A DNA stretch of 64,000 bases, taken from assembly GCF_001704415.2 (NCBI RefSeq), contig NW_017189774.1:186001-250000 (forward strand). The letters run 5' to 3'. The DNA comes from Capra hircus. Taxonomy: Eukaryota; Chordata; Mammalia; Artiodactyla; Bovidae. The notes under the pieces were generated by a model. The model ran no database searches. It was given only the letters and a program-made list of their open reading frames with translations, and had not been told where the DNA came from. A program made the translations under genes and the position numbers. This document shows, in pieces, positions 1 through 11,739 of this stretch (its first letter is position 1; each line of letters begins with the position of its first letter).

Positions 1-1717
1 CATGAAGTGATGGGACCAGATGCCATGATCTTCATTTTCTGAATGTTGAGCTTTAAGCCAACTTTTTCGCTCTCCTCTTTCACTTTCAACAAGAGGCTTT
101 TTAGTTCCTCTTCACTTTCTGCCATAAGGGTAATGTCATCTGCATATCTGAGGTTATTGATATTTCTCCTGGCAATCTTGATTCCAGCTTGTGTTTCCTC
201 CAGCCTGGCATTTCTCATGATGTACTCTGCATATAAGTTAAATAAGCAGGGTGACAATATATAGCCTTGATGTACTTTTTTTCCTATTTGGAACCAGTCT
301 GTTATTCCATGTCCAGTTCTAACTGTTGCTTCCTGAACTGCATACAGATTTCTCAAGAGGCAGGTCAGGTGGTCTGGTATTCCCATCTCTTTCAGAATTT
401 TCCACAGTTGATTGTGATCCATACAATCAACTGCTTTGGCATAGTCAATAAGGCAGAAATAGATGTTTTTCTGGAACTCTCTTGCTTTTTCCATGATCCA
501 GCGGATGTTGGCAATTTGACCTCTGGTTCCTCTGCCTTTTCTAAAACCAGCTTGAACATCAGGAAGTTCACAGTTCACATACTGCTAAAGCCTGGCTTGG
601 AGAATTTTGAGCATGACTTTACTAGCATGTGAGATGAGTGCAATTGTGCGGTAGTTTGAGCAATCTTTGGCATTGCCTTTCTTTGGGACTGGAATAAAAA
701 CTGACCTTTTCCAGTCCTGTGGCCACTGCTGAGTTTTCCAAATTTGCTGGCATATTGAGTACATCACTTTCACAGCATCATCTTTCAGGATTTGAAACAG
801 CTCACCTGGAATGCCATCACCTCCACTAGCTTTGTTCATAGTGATGCTTTCTAAGGCCCACTTGACTTCACATTCCAGGATGTCTGGCTTTAGATGAGTC
901 ATCACACCATCATGATTATCTGGGTCGTGAAGCTCTTTTTTGTACAGTCCTTCTGTGTATTCTTGCCACCTCTTCTTAATGTCTTCTGCTTCTGTTAGGT
1001 CCATACAATTTCTGTCCTTTATCGAGCCCATCTTTGCATGAAATATTCCCTTGGTATCTCTAATTTTCTTGAAGAGATATCTAGTCTTTACCATTCTGTT
1101 CTTTTCCTCTATTTCTTTGCATTGATTGCTGAAGAAGGCTTTCTTATCTCTTCTTGCTATTCTTTGGAGCTCTGCATTCAGATGCTTATATCTTTCCTTT
1201 TCTCCTTTGCTTTTCGCCTCTCTTCTTTTCACAGCTATTTGTAAGGCCTCCCCAGACAGCCATTTTGCTTTTTTGCATTTCTTTTCCATGGGGATGATCT
1301 TGATCCCTGTCTCCTGTACAATGTCACGAACCTCATTCCATAGTTCATCAGGCACTCTATCAGATCTTGGCCCTTAAATCTATTTCTCACTTCCACTGTA
1401 TAATCATAAGGGATTTGATTTAGGTCATACCTGAATGGTCTAGCAGTTTTCCCTGCTTTCTTCAATTTGAGTCTGAATTTGGAAATAAGGAGTTCATGAT
1501 CTGAGCCACAGTCAGTTCCTGGTCTTGTTTTTGTTGACTGTATAGAGCTTCTCCATCTTTGGCTGCAGAGGATATAATCAATCTGATTTCGGTGTTGATC
1601 ATCTGGTGATGTCCATGTGTAGAGTCTTTTCTTGTGTTGTTGGAAGAGGGTGTTTGCTATGACCAGTGCATTTTCTTGGCAAAACTTTATTAGTCTTTGC
1701 CCTGCTTCATTCCGCAT
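1..1717 (-). mobile_element. BovB LINE (RTE), copy 1, cut by window start
   Basis: This is a BovB non-LTR retrotransposon on the minus strand. Its 3' end lies left of the window and its 5' end is truncated near 1717. The encoded protein would be an APE-type endonuclease plus reverse transcriptase. The RT catalytic YADD box is readable on the minus strand at 135-146. The RT palm start (GGDGIPGELFQILKDDAVK) lies in the 585-1355 frame, and the endonuclease end (motif SDHELL) in the 1235-1744 frame. The reading frame is broken several times, including a TAG at 585-587, so no full protein can be made. Confidence 0.95.
585..1355 (-). pseudogene. BovB ORF2 remnant: endonuclease-RT linker and start of RT
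   Basis: This 256-codon open stretch covers the basic linker after the endonuclease and the first RT motifs, with WPQDWKRSVFIPVPKKG and SNYRTIALISHASK visible. It ends at TAG 585-587, directly after LKILQARL. In BovB copy 7 the frame reads on through this position as LQKYVN, so the stop is a nonsense change and not the natural end. The RT core continues downstream in broken frames. Confidence 0.85.
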
Positions 1718-1744
1718 TCCATATATATATACAATTTCATACAA
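1235..1744 (-). pseudogene. BovB ORF2 remnant: C-terminal endonuclease
   Basis: The frame carries the end of the APE-like endonuclease domain. NEAGQRL, WTSPDDQHRNQIDYIL and CGSDHELL are readable; the SDH triplet is the conserved catalytic-site motif of the family. The first residues, upstream of the 5' truncation near 1717, are host sequence and do not belong to the element. The frame overlaps the 585-1355 remnant in another phase, so a frameshift separates the two. Confidence 0.8.
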
Positions 1745-2137
1745 CCACAGTTTTAGTAGTTATCTTTAAAAATTCATTATCTTCTATGAGGGAGTTAGTT
1801 AAGAGAAGTCCCTGTTAGATAGTTGCCATCAACACAGGCCACCATGGTTACCACTGCTCCATTCCACAGAGCATCCTTAATGGTTTGAAAGGCCTTGAGA
1901 CCACTTCTTGCACAGCCTGCAGTCTGTGAGGGAAGATACTCAGACACAGCCCACGTTCAAACAGTTGATTCTAAATACACAGTGATACCATAAAAATTGT
2001 CAAGGTAAAGACATACAATGTGCTTTTATTTATGTCTAAATCAGTGAAACAAAGTATTCACTGCAAGGTACAAAGTTTTTGAGCTTGAAAAGTAAAACAT
2101 CTTCTTATATTTGGACATAAATATCTTGCTGATTTTG
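1718..2137. other. Unassigned spacer between BovB copy 1 and an L1
   Basis: About 420 bases of AT-rich sequence. I see no recognisable repeat, splice-flanked exon or open frame of note. Confidence 0.5.
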
Positions 2138-2538
2138 AAAAATATGCTTTATTTTTTTTGAGTGTTTAATATTTCATTGTTTCTTTCTTTTTTTAATTTT
2201 TATTTTTACTATATTTTACTTCACAATACTGTATTGGTTTTGCCATACATTGACATGAATCAGCCATGGGTGTACATGAGTTCCCAACCCTGAACCCCCG
2301 CTCCCACCTCCCACCCCATATCATCTCTCTGGATCATCCCCATGCACCAGCCCCAAGCATCCTCTATCCTGTATTGAACATAGACTGGTGATTCGTTTCT
2401 TACATGATAGTATACATGTTTCAATGCCATTCTCCCTAATCATCCCACCCTCTCCCTCTCCCTCAGAGTCCAAAAGTCTGTTCTTTACATCTGTGTCTCT
2501 TTTGCTGTCTCGCATACAGGGTTATCATTACCATCTTT

Positions 2539-3186
2539 CTAAATTCCATATATATGTGTTAGTATACTGTATTGGTATACTTTCTGGCTTACTTCACTCT
2601 GTATAATCGGCTCCAGTTTCATCCATCTCATCAGAACTGATTCAAATGTATTCTTTTTAATGGCTGAGTAATACTCCGTTGTGTATATGTACCACAGCTT
2701 TCTTATCCATTCGTCTGCTGATGGATATCTAGGTTGTTTCCATGTCCTGGCTATTATAAACAGTGCTGCAATAAACATTGGGGTACACGTGTCTCTTTCA
2801 ATTCTGGTTTCCTCAGTGTGTATGCACAGCAGTGGGATTGCTGGGTCATAAGGCAGTTCTATTTGCAATTTTTTAAGGAATCTCCACACTGTTCTCCATA
2901 GTGGCTGTACTAGTTTGCATTCCCACCAACAGTGTAAGAGGGTTCCCTTTTCTCCACACCCTCTCCAGCATTTATTGCTTGCAGACTTTTGGATCACAGC
3001 CATTCTGACTGGTGTGAAATGGTACCTCATTGTGGTCTTGATTTGCATTTCTCTGATAATAAGTGATGTTGAGCATCTTTTCATGTGTTTGTTAGCCATC
3101 CGTATGTCTTCTTTGGAGAAATGTCTATTTAGTTCTTTGGCCCATTTTTTGATTGGGTCATTTATTTTTCTGGAATTGAGCTGCAT
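2539..3186 (-). pseudogene. L1 ORF2 C-terminal remnant, forward block
   Basis: This is the C-terminus of L1 ORF2p. NDPIKKWAKELNRHFSKED, GCGEKGTLLHCWWECKLVQP (the cysteine-histidine-rich end) and TTEYYSAIKKN are readable. The frame ends in the 3'UTR near 2539-2600. Upstream of 3186 a few substitutions and stops break the frame up to the inversion point near 3404. It is dead and 5'-truncated. Confidence 0.85.
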
Positions 3187-3404
3187 AAGTTGCTTGTATA
3201 TTTTACAATTAGTTGTTTGTCAGTTGCTTCATTTGCTATTATTTTCTCCCATTCCGAAGGCTATCTTCTCACCTTGCTTATAGTTTCCTTTGTTGTGCAG
3301 AAGATTTTAATTTTAATTAGATCCCATTTGTTTATTTTTGCTTTTATTTCCAATATTCTGGGAGGTGGATCATAGAGGATCCTGCTGTGATTTATGTCAG
3401 AGAG

Positions 3405-3762
3405 GAATCAACTTGCCTGACTTTAGGCTCTACTACAAAGCCACAGTCATCAAGACAGTATGGTACTGGCACAAAGACAGAAATATAGATCAATGTAACA
3501 AAATAGAAAGCCCAGAGATAAATCTACACACCTATGGACACCTTATCTTCGACAAAGGAGGCAAGAATATACAATGGAGCAAAGACAATATCTTTAACAA
3601 GTTGTGCTGGGAAAACTGGTCAACCACTTGTAAAAGAATGAAACTAGATCACTTTCTAACACCACACACAAAAATAAACTCAAAATGGATTAAAGATCTA
3701 AACATAAGACTAGAAACTAAAAAACTCCTAGAGGAGAACATAGGCAAAACACTCTCTGACAT
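3405..3762 (+). pseudogene. L1 ORF2 remnant, inverted block
   Basis: On the plus strand the frame reads GINLPDFRLYYKATVIKTVW, then NIDQCNKIESPEINLHTYG, HTKINSKWIKDLNIRLETKK and LLEENIGKTLSDI. This is the ORF2 segment just upstream of the part encoded on the minus strand at 2539-3404. The inversion therefore happened during one insertion event and does not represent two separate L1s. Confidence 0.88.
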
Positions 3763-3777
3763 AAAAATATGCTTTAT

Positions 3778-4060
3778 AGTGAAATTCACTAATTGTTAGT
3801 TATTTTGAGACTATGGAACAAAGAAAATAAAATTACATTAATTGGGGCTGCTTAAACTGTATCTTTTGCAGTTATTTTTTTCTTAAAATTTCCTTACACT
3901 TTTACAGATTATAACTAGATATAAAATGATCAATAGATTTTATACTATGTTTATTTTCTGGACATTATTATTTTCTTTATTTTTTGAATTATAAATAGAA
4001 AATTGCTCTATTGAATGAGTATTAAAAATTTCTCCTCTCTCTTGTGTGGAATACACTTAA
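3778..4060. other. Unassigned AT-rich spacer
   Basis: Strongly AT-rich sequence between two LINE insertions. No gene and no repeat that I can name. Confidence 0.4.
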
Positions 4061-4660
4061 CATTTGGGAGAGATTTTATTGCCTAAAACCTTTATAATTC
4101 AGCTCTAGTGTCTAGGCTTTTTGTTTTGCTTTGTTTAGGCTGAGAATTTTCTCATCTATTTCTGGGTTCTTAAGAGTTTCTGTGAGGAATGTTTGTTTGT
4201 TGCTTAGTCATGGTTGATTCTTTTTTGACCCCCTGGTCTGCAGACCACCAGGCTCCTCTGTCCATGGGATTTACCAGGCAAGAATACTGGAGTGGATTGC
4301 TACTTCCTTCTCTAGGGGATCATTCTGACCCTGGGATCAAACCTCCCTCTCCTGCATTGGCAGGCACATTCATTACCACTGAGCCACCAGGGATGCCCAA
4401 GGAATGTGCATTGTACATTGTCAAATACTCTTTCTGCATCTATTGATATGATCATACTCATTTAATTTATAGCTTGTTAATGACATGAATTATATTGATT
4501 TTCAAATGTGTAACCAACCCTGCATTCCTGGTACAAACTCCACTTGATCTTGGTGTATTATCCTTTGTATACATTGATGGACACTTAGTGTTTCATTATA
4601 GATGGCTCCTATTGCTAAGTCTTCAAGTACACAAACCTTTCCTTCTGTTATGCCTGTGGT
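4061..4660 (-). mobile_element. Old L1 ORF2 fragment, interrupted by a SINE
   Basis: The plus strand shows the reverse complement of a diverged L1 ORF2 segment: the stretch around 4430-4565 (CTGCATCTATTGATATGATC, CCCTGCATTCCTGGTACAAA) is typical of it. It is split by a Bov-tA SINE at 4193-4399 and abuts BovB copy 2. The left boundary is approximate. Confidence 0.7.
4193..4399 (-). mobile_element. Bov-tA SINE
   Basis: Reverse-oriented tRNA-derived SINE. The tRNA half (CACTGAGCCACCAGGGATGC) is at the right end and the BovB-like body (CAGGCAAGAATACTGGAGTG) to the left. The flanks carry AGGAATGT at 4185-4192 and again at 4400-4407. It sits inside an older L1 and is therefore younger than that L1. 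Confidence 0.9.
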
Positions 4661-6800
4661 TGTTGTTTTTGTTGTTCAGTCGGTAAGTTGCAACAGCATT
4701 GACTGCAGCGTGTCATTTCCTTCACTATTTCCTGGAGTTTGCTTGAACTCATGTCCATTGAATGGGTGATGCTATCCAACCATCTCATACTCCATCACCA
4801 TCTTTTCCTCCTGCCCTCAGTCGTTCCCAGCATCAGGGTATTTTCCAGTGAGTCGGCTCTTCACAAAAGGTTACTAAATTATTGGAGGTTCAACCTCAAC
4901 ATCAGTCCTTCCAATGAATATTCAGGGTTAATTTACTTTAGTATTGACTGGCTTGATCTCTTTGCTGTCCAAGGGACTCTCGAGAGTCTTCTCCAGAACC
5001 ACAAATCGAAAGCATCAATCCTTCAGTGCTCAGTCTTCTTTATGGTCTAATTCTCATATTCATATATGACTATTGGAAAAACCATAGCTTTGACTAGATA
5101 GACCTTTGTCAGCAAAGTGATGTCTCTGCTTTTTAACACACTGCCTAGGTTTGTCATAGCTTTCTTTTCAAGGAGCAAACGTCTTTTAATTTTATGGCTG
5201 CAATCGCCATCTGCAGTGATTTTGGAGTCCAGAAAATAAAATCAGTCACTGTTTCCACTTTTTCCCTTTGTATTTGCAGTAAGTGATGGGACTGGATGCC
5301 ATGATCTTAGTTTTTTGAATGCTGAGTTTAAGCCAGCTTTTTCACTCTCCTCTTTCATTTTCATCAACAGGCTCTTTAGTTCCTCTTTACTTTCTGCCAT
5401 TAAAGTGGTATCATCTGCATATCTGAGGTTGTTATTTCTCCTGACAAACTTGATCCCAGCTTGTGAGTGATCCAGCCCAGTATTTCATATGATGTACTCT
5501 GCATATAAGTTAAATAAGCAGAGTGACAATATAGAGCCTTGACATACTTTTCCCAATTTGGAACCAGTCCATTGTTCCATGTCCAGTTCTAACTGTTGCT
5601 TCTTGACCTGCATACAGGTTTCTCAGGAGGCAGGTAAGGTGGTCTGGTATTCTCATCTCGTTAAGAATTTTCCGTAGCTTGTTATGATCCACACAGTCAA
5701 AGGCTTTAGTGGAATCAATGAAGCAGAAGTAGGTGTTTTTCTGGAATTCCCTTGCTTTTTCTATGATCCAATGGATGTTGGCAGTTTGATCTCTGGTTCC
5801 TCTGACTTTTACTAAATCCAGCTTGCATATCTTGAAGTTCTCATTTTACATATTGCTGAAGCCTAGCTTGAAGGACTTGACCCTTACTTTGCTAGCATGT
5901 AAAATGAGTGCAATTGTGTGTCAATCTGAAAATTCTTTGGCATTGCCTTTCTTTGGGATTGGAATGAAAACTGACCTTTTCCAGTCCTGTGGCCACTGCT
6001 GAGTTTTCCAAATTTGCTGGCATATTGAGTGCAGCACTTGCACAGCATCATGTTTTAGGATTTGCAATAGCTTGGTTGGAGTTCTATTACCTCTACTAGT
6101 TTTGTTTGCAGTAATGCTTCCTAAGGCCCACTTGACTTCACACTACAGGATGTCAGCTCTAGGTGAGTGACCACACAATTATGGTTATCTTGGTCATTAA
6201 GAGCTTTTTGTACAGTTCATCTGTGTATTCTTGCCACCTCTTCTTAATCTCATCTGCTTCTGTTAGGTCCTTGCTGTTTTTGTCCTTTATTGTGCCTATC
6301 TTTGCATGAAATATTCACTTGGTATCTCCAATTCTTTTAAAGAAAGAAAAACACCAATACAGTATACTAACGCACATATATGGAATTTAAAAAGATGGTA
6401 ACGATAACCCTGTATGCAAAATAGCAAAAGAGACACAGATGTATAGAACAGACTTTTGGACTCTGTGGGAGAGGGAGAGGGTGGGATGATTTGGGAGAAT
6501 GGCACTGAAACATGTACAATATCATATATGAAACGAATCACCAGTCCAGGTTCCATGCATAGTACTGGATGCTTGGGGTTGGTGCACTGGGACAACCCAG
6601 AGGGATGGTACGGGGAGGGAGGAGGGAGGGGGGTTCAGGATGGGGAACACATGTATAGCTGTGGCAGATTCATGTTGATGTATGGTAAAACCAATACAAT
6701 ACTGTAAAGTAATTAACCTCCAATTAAAACAAATAAATTTATATTAAAAAAATAAATAAAGAGATCTCTAGTCTTTCCCATTCTATTGTTTTCCCCAATC
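4661..6800 (-). mobile_element. BovB LINE, copy 2, interrupted by L1 3' end
   Basis: A more diverged BovB than copies 1, 3 and 4. The 3' end is at the left next to a GTT-rich tail near 4661-4680. The YADD box is at 5410-5421. The body runs to about 6343, is split by an L1 3' end, and resumes at about 6758-6797, where the element is 5'-truncated at the linker. Many small indels break all frames; the longest readable piece is 5510-5692. Unlike copies 1, 3 and 4 it keeps CAG at the position of their shared stop. Confidence 0.92.
6344..6757 (+). mobile_element. L1 3' end (5'-truncated) inside BovB copy 2
   Basis: This is the 3'UTR of a ruminant L1 in forward orientation. It begins in AGAAAAACACCAATACAG and runs through a G-rich purine tract at about 6611-6644 to an A-rich tail with AATAAA repeats at about 6728-6757. 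BovB sequence continues on both sides, so the L1 landed in an existing BovB. The TSD is short and blurred by A-rich flanks (about TAAAGA). Confidence 0.92.
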
Positions 6801-8385
6801 TGGCAGGCATGCAAAACCAGGACACCAGGTGTTGGGGCCTCCTGATGTATCTGGAAATTGTTTCTTCCCTCACCGATTGAACCCATATCTTGAAACCCAG
6901 GGCAGCTCTACAAGAGGACAATATGAACCTCCTGCCAGAGTTGTGCGCCTTGAAGACTCTGGACTTCAAACTTTGGAAATGAAGCCAAAGCAGTGGTGGC
7001 TCTGCTTCTGAGTCAGAAAAAAGGGGCTAGTGAAGGTTTTGTCAATTATCACTATGTCACAAGGCCCTTAGACCTTTTTATTATGCTAAATAATTCTGCT
7101 ACATCTGGATGAAATTTCACCTCAATACTCACACATTTTAACATGAGGAAAGGGAATGAGCAAAATAAGCAAGTCAGACTCCAAAAGCATCAAGGCTGTG
7201 GGGAACCCGATGAAACTGCCCTGGACTCACCCATGTGCAGTTCAAGCCACATGGAAGTGTTTTGCCCTTTTTGAAAAGCCCATTTCTCACCATCCATCCT
7301 GACAGCCTTTGGGATAGGAGAAAGCAGATTTCAGACTCTAATGACCACACACTCTTGAGGATGATATTCAAGGCACCACAGCTACTCCTTTTATACTTTT
7401 CATTTTCTAACAGATTGAAGTTCTCACCCGCCATGCAGAACAGAAGCCATGTTCTCTATTCTCTGTTGTGAGTTGAAAGTGACCCAATTACAGAAATGCA
7501 CAGTTTGCACCTGTCAGACACTTCCCCTGGAGCAGCTCCCTCTGCACTGTGTCCTCCACTAAGCCTCTTCCAAGGTGAAGGAGGAGCTTGAGGGTCCTGC
7601 TTCTTATGTGGCTCCTGGCACAAAAGCACTAGCTCATACTAGAATTCCCATGTCTGCTTCTATTTCAGCATTTCTCTTAATGAGTTGAGCAGGAACGTCT
7701 GAAATTAGGAAGAGAATAGATTTTGTTGTCCCTCTCCCCCAACTCCCTGCCCCCAGTGTCTAGAGCTGAAGCACTATGACAGTGGGCTTGGCAGTGGTAA
7801 CCATTGATAGTATTGTCTCTAGCGGGCATTTCAATTCTGACCAGTGACAGTGTTCTTGGGAGTGCTGGATGAATCAGTCTTTCAGCTTCTTCATTTATGG
7901 TTTGTAGTCAGAGAGGCGCATTCACAGGGGTGGTTGACTTTTCACATGAAAGAAAAGGAAAGAGCCCATTTCAGTTGCTGGACCCTTGAACCTGGTTTGT
8001 GAAACACTATTGTCACCATTTCTCACCAACAGGAGGAGGCCCATTTAACTGAAAAGACAATCCAATATCAGTCATCAGAGAGCAATCTCTGAGGCAGGTT
8101 GGGTCAGTTTTTTCCAACCCTCAGCACAGCTTTCTCTCATCAGAGAGACCAGTTCCCATAAGTGCATGAATCTCCAAAGGGCAATTGATTCTTATTCTAT
8201 TCCTTATCAGGAATAAGGCCACAGTACAAATAAATATGCTTCACACTGGGAAGGCAGAAAGGTGAATACAAATCCCTTTCAAAGGCAAGAAAGCCATGAA
8301 ATCATGTGGTGTCCCCACTGGTACTTTGTCTCTCTTTCCTCTAAGGATCTTGCCCCACTCCTGCAATACGCAAAAATGCAGTAGG
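6801..8385. other. Unassigned sequence, no repeat recognised
   Basis: About 1.6 kb of mid-GC sequence. Open frames such as 7235-7471 are short and show no family resemblance. I see nothing that supports an exon. Confidence 0.45.
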
Positions 8386-8387
8386 CA

Positions 8388-8407
8388 AATAATAATAATA
8401 ATAATAA
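8388..8407. repeat. (AAT)n microsatellite
   Basis: A short run of AAT/ATA triplets, about six units, next to a SINE insertion site. Confidence 0.85.
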
Positions 8408-8442
8408 GACTAAACCACACTTCCTAGTATGGTCATTATTTT

Positions 8443-8651
8443 GTGCTATGTTCAGGTGCTCAGTCATGTCTGACTCTGCGACAGCATGGACTGTTGCCCA
8501 CTAGGCTCCTCTGCCCATGAAATTTTTCCAGGTGAGAATCCTGGAGTGGGTTGTCATGCCCTTCTCCAGATGATCTTCCCAACCCAGGGATCAAATCCAC
8601 ATCTCCTATGTCTACTGCATTGGCAGACACATTCTTTACCACTAGCACTAG
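8443..8651 (-). mobile_element. Bov-tA SINE with 12-bp TSD
   Basis: Reverse-oriented SINE with the usual body and a decayed tRNA half at the right end. The exact repeat GGTCATTATTTT flanks it at 8431-8442 and 8652-8663. Confidence 0.92.
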
Positions 8652-8663
8652 GGTCATTATTTT

Positions 8664-9600
8664 AAAAATCAAGAAATAAACTCAAAAACCCAGAAAATAA
8701 CAAGAGTTGGCAAGGATGTGGAAAATTAGAAACTTTATACATGGTTGCTAAGAATGTAAATTTGTACAGCCATTATAGAAAATAGTATGGAGACTCCCTT
8801 CATAATGAGAAATAAATTGTCATGGGAGCCAGCAATGCCGCTACTGGGTATATAGCCAAAATAATTCAACACAGGATCTCAGAGAGTTATTTATGCTCCC
8901 ATGTCCACTGCAGCATTATTCGCAATAGCCAAGAGGTGGAAACAACTTAAATATCTAGCAATTGATGAATGGATTTTTAAAAATGGTCTATACATAAAAT
9001 GGAATATTGTTCAGCCTTAAAAAAGAAAAGCCTATCATATGTGACAACATGGATGAAATTGAAGGCCATTATGCTGAGTGAAATGGGGCTTCCCAGGTGG
9101 CACTAGTGGTAAAGAACATGCCTGCCAAAGCAAGAGATACAAGAGATGCGTGTTTGACTCCTGGGTGAGGAAGATCCCTTGGAGGAGGAAGGGGCACCCT
9201 ACTCCAGTATTCTTTCCTGGGAAATCCTGTGAACAGAAGAGCCTGGTGGGCTAGACTCCATCAGGCTGCAAAAGAGTCAGACATGACTGAAGTGACTTAG
9301 CACAGTACACATCATGTTGAGTGAAGCAATTCAGTCACAGAAGGACAAATACTGCATGATTCTACTTCTATGAGGGACTTAAAGTAGTCAAACTCACAGA
9401 AGTAGAAAGTAGAATGGTGGGTGCCATTCCACTTGGGGGAGTAGAGCTTGGGGGATAGGAAATGGGTTGTTGTGCAACAGAGTTTCAGTCATGCAGTATA
9501 ACAAAACTCTGGATCAGCTGTCCACCATCATGCCATGGAAGACAATAATGTACTGTTCAATGAGCATTTTAAGAGGATAAATTTCATATTATAGAAGATT
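8664..9600 (+). mobile_element. Old L1 ORF2 end and 3'UTR, split by a SINE
   Basis: Diverged L1 in forward orientation. The ORF2 C-terminus is recognisable at about 8830-9075 (GGGTATATAGCC, GCAGCATTATTCGCAATAGC, GGAATATTGTTCAGCCTT), and 3'UTR follows after the SINE at 9083-9310. The divergence indicates an older mammalian L1MA-like family. The right boundary is approximate. Confidence 0.82.
9083..9310 (+). mobile_element. Bov-tA SINE with 15-bp imperfect TSD
   Basis: Forward SINE beginning TGGGGCTTCCCAGGTGGCAC. It is flanked by ATTATGCTGAGTGAA (9068-9082) and ATCATGTTGAGTGAA (9311-9325), with two mismatches. The flanks are the two sides of an L1 conserved motif, which shows insertion into the L1. 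Confidence 0.93.
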
Positions 9601-10270
9601 ATATTCCCCAAACCAGAAGAGTCAGGGGCATGGGTCCCACTGCCCTGCCCTCTTCCCCTACTTTTCATGATTGGTTAGGAGACATCATTCTTCCCCTTAA
9701 ACGAGGCAGATTAGAAGTGCAGAAGCTTGGAGAAAGGCCACTTGAATCACCCATGCTTTCAAACACAACTCAAGTGCAACGTAGACCCCTGCAGGCTCCA
9801 AGGGGAGACGCTGGTGTAAGAGAAGATTGGAAATAAAGTGCAGAGCCCAGACCTTGGACTTCACCCATGGATCTCCAAATTCTGCTGAGACTGCAGCCAG
9901 CTGATTTCCAGGCAGCTTCTAGCTGAGATGGCTAAGGTTGCTGAGGATGGTCCCACACTTCCTAGCCAGAAAGGATTACTTGACTGAGCTCATGCCTGTC
10001 ATTCATGACTCTATCCCCTTGTGCATCGTCCCCCACACATTGGCACATACTGTGTGTGTGCCTGATACTGTGCTGGGCCCAGAGGAAGTGACAGAGGGTG
10101 GTGACTGGAGATGCACAAAGGAAGAAGATTCATTGGCCTGGACTTGAGACCACTGTTTCCCAGCCTACAAAACTGTGGGTCTTTGGTGTTAATGCAGAGG
10201 GTTCAGCATGGAAAGTGGGCATCACTCCTGGACTGAATACATCACATATGTGCTTCATAAAGGTACTATA
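9601..10270. other. Unassigned sequence
   Basis: About 670 bases with two short chance-like frames (9630-9836 and 9938-10147). No repeat or gene family recognised. Confidence 0.4.
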
Positions 10271-10274
10271 CTAG

Positions 10275-10430
10275 GTGGTCAAGAGCATGGCCTTGAAACT
10301 GAACCCCTGAGTTCAATCTCAGTTCTGTTATTTTAGCAGGTTCCTCACTTTGCCATGCCAGTTCCCTCATCCATATAATAGAGATAAACAATCATATGTA
10401 CCCAAGAGTCAGTATAAGTGAAGGCTATTA
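10275..10430 (+). mobile_element. MIR SINE, forward
   Basis: Diverged MIR. The opening GGTCAAGAGCATGGCCTTGA corresponds to the MIR tRNA-derived start, followed by the CAGTTCTG..CCTCAC core and a decayed tail. Confidence 0.7.
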
Positions 10431-10795
10431 ATAATTTGATCACTATTACATGCATATCACACATTTTCAACTGTCTATGGTACTATTATAATAAATAAAA
10501 CATACATTTGTTTCAAAATAAAACTGAGTCTGAAGTAGTTTATTGTCATTCTATATTTTCTCAATCAACCTTTGCCAAAAATGTATAATTATTGCCAAGT
10601 TAGGGCCTCATGATTTCTTTGGATGGACAATGTAAATGATCATAGGCCTCCTTCATGCCATTGCCCCATGACCCTGGGGTTTCTCCAAACATTTCTCTAG
10701 CTGAACAGAGTCTGAGGTTAGGGGCTGGTTGGGCCTAGACTCTCATCCCACCTCCACACCTCTGTCAATCAGTCAAAAATATTCATTAGAACCTA
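10431..10795. other. Unassigned AT-rich sequence
   Basis: About 365 bases between two MIRs. Nothing recognisable. Confidence 0.35.
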
Positions 10796-10799
10796 ATTA

Positions 10800-10980
10800 T
10801 ACTAGATCCAAGTTGAGAAACTACTTCTTAGCTGGGAAACTTGCAGCAAGTTATTTCACCTGTGAAATGAACTTCAAACTTCCAGTTGGTTTTGAAAAGT
10901 AGATGAATAACATGTGTAAAATCATCTGGCACAATGCCTGGCACAGACAAGATGCTCAGTAAATGTTTTCTTTTAGTTCC
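10800..10980 (+). mobile_element. MIR SINE, forward, 3' part
   Basis: The MIR core (GGGAAACTTGCAGCAAGTTA) is followed by its characteristic 3' end (GCACAATGCCTGGCACAGAC, GATGCTCAGTAAATGTT). Confidence 0.78.
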
Positions 10981-10984
10981 TGAC

Positions 10985-11271
10985 ATGACAATTGAAAAAA
11001 AGCTATATAACTTGCCTCATCTCCTAAACATGAGAAATCGTGTATGGTGTCATGGTAGTTAGGAGAACTGACATGTATCCTGCCCTCCTCAAGCAGGGGC
11101 TGGGGATGCAATAAAAATTACATTCCACTAAGCAGATCTTAGCCAAGGGCTGTGGCTGTCTTTTGTAGGAAAAACATCTAGCATGCAGGCACTGGAAGAA
11201 GAGATCCTAGACTGGAATTGCTCAATTACTCAGAATTTAATCAGGTTGCATGTCAACAGTTAGTTATGGAT
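10985..11271. other. Unassigned sequence
   Basis: Just under 300 bases with no recognised element, ending at the SINE target site. Confidence 0.35.
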
Positions 11272-11281
11272 ATGACTCCTA

Positions 11282-11470
11282 TGGCCTTCCCTGGTGGCTC
11301 AGCTGCTAAAGAATCTGCCTACAATGCGGGAGACCTGGGTTCAGTTCCTGGGTTGTGAAGATCCCCTGGAGAAGGCTACCCATTCCAGTATTCTGGCCTG
11401 GAAATTTCCATGGATTGTATAGTTCACGGGGTCACAAAGAGTCAGACATGACTGAGTGACTTTCACTTCC
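11282..11470 (+). mobile_element. Bov-tA SINE with 10-bp TSD
   Basis: Forward SINE with CTTCCCTGGTGGCTCAGCTG at its start and CAGACATGACTGAGTGACTT at its end. ATGACTCCTA repeats at 11272-11281 and 11471-11480. Confidence 0.92.
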
Positions 11471-11739
11471 ATGACTCCTAAAGGAACTCTGATCTACATC
11501 AATATCCTTTAGAGAAATGTTTGGCCTGAAGGCCAAAGGGAGGATGAGTGGGACTCTGAGTGCTGGGATGAAGGATAGGAGGATTGATGGAGGGAGATCA
11601 GGAACATCCATTAACCCCAGGCACAGAGCACTAATTTATAATCTCATCCTGTAGTTTGCATGACATTCAAGGGTATGCATAAATAACATGGCAGTAATGG
11701 TGATAAATCCCCACTGAAGCAGGCATCAGGGTGGCATAT

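Larger units (their letters stand above)
2138..3777 (-). mobile_element. L1 insertion with 5' inversion (twin priming) and 15-bp TSD
   Basis: The insert lies between two exact copies of AAAAATATGCTTTAT, at 2138-2152 and 3763-3777. It consists of two L1 blocks. The 3' block is on the minus strand (about 2153-3404): a T-rich tail at the left edge, then 3'UTR, then the ORF2 C-terminus. The adjoining upstream ORF2 block lies on the plus strand (about 3400-3762). The two blocks meet at the same consensus point: CTCTCTGACATA ends the plus block at about 3751-3762 and starts the minus block near 3393-3404. This is the signature of L1 twin priming. Confidence 0.92.

Noticed and set aside
43..1377. 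Several plus-strand frames over BovB copy 1
   Set aside because: All lie antisense to BovB ORF2 and recur in the same form over copies 3 and 4.
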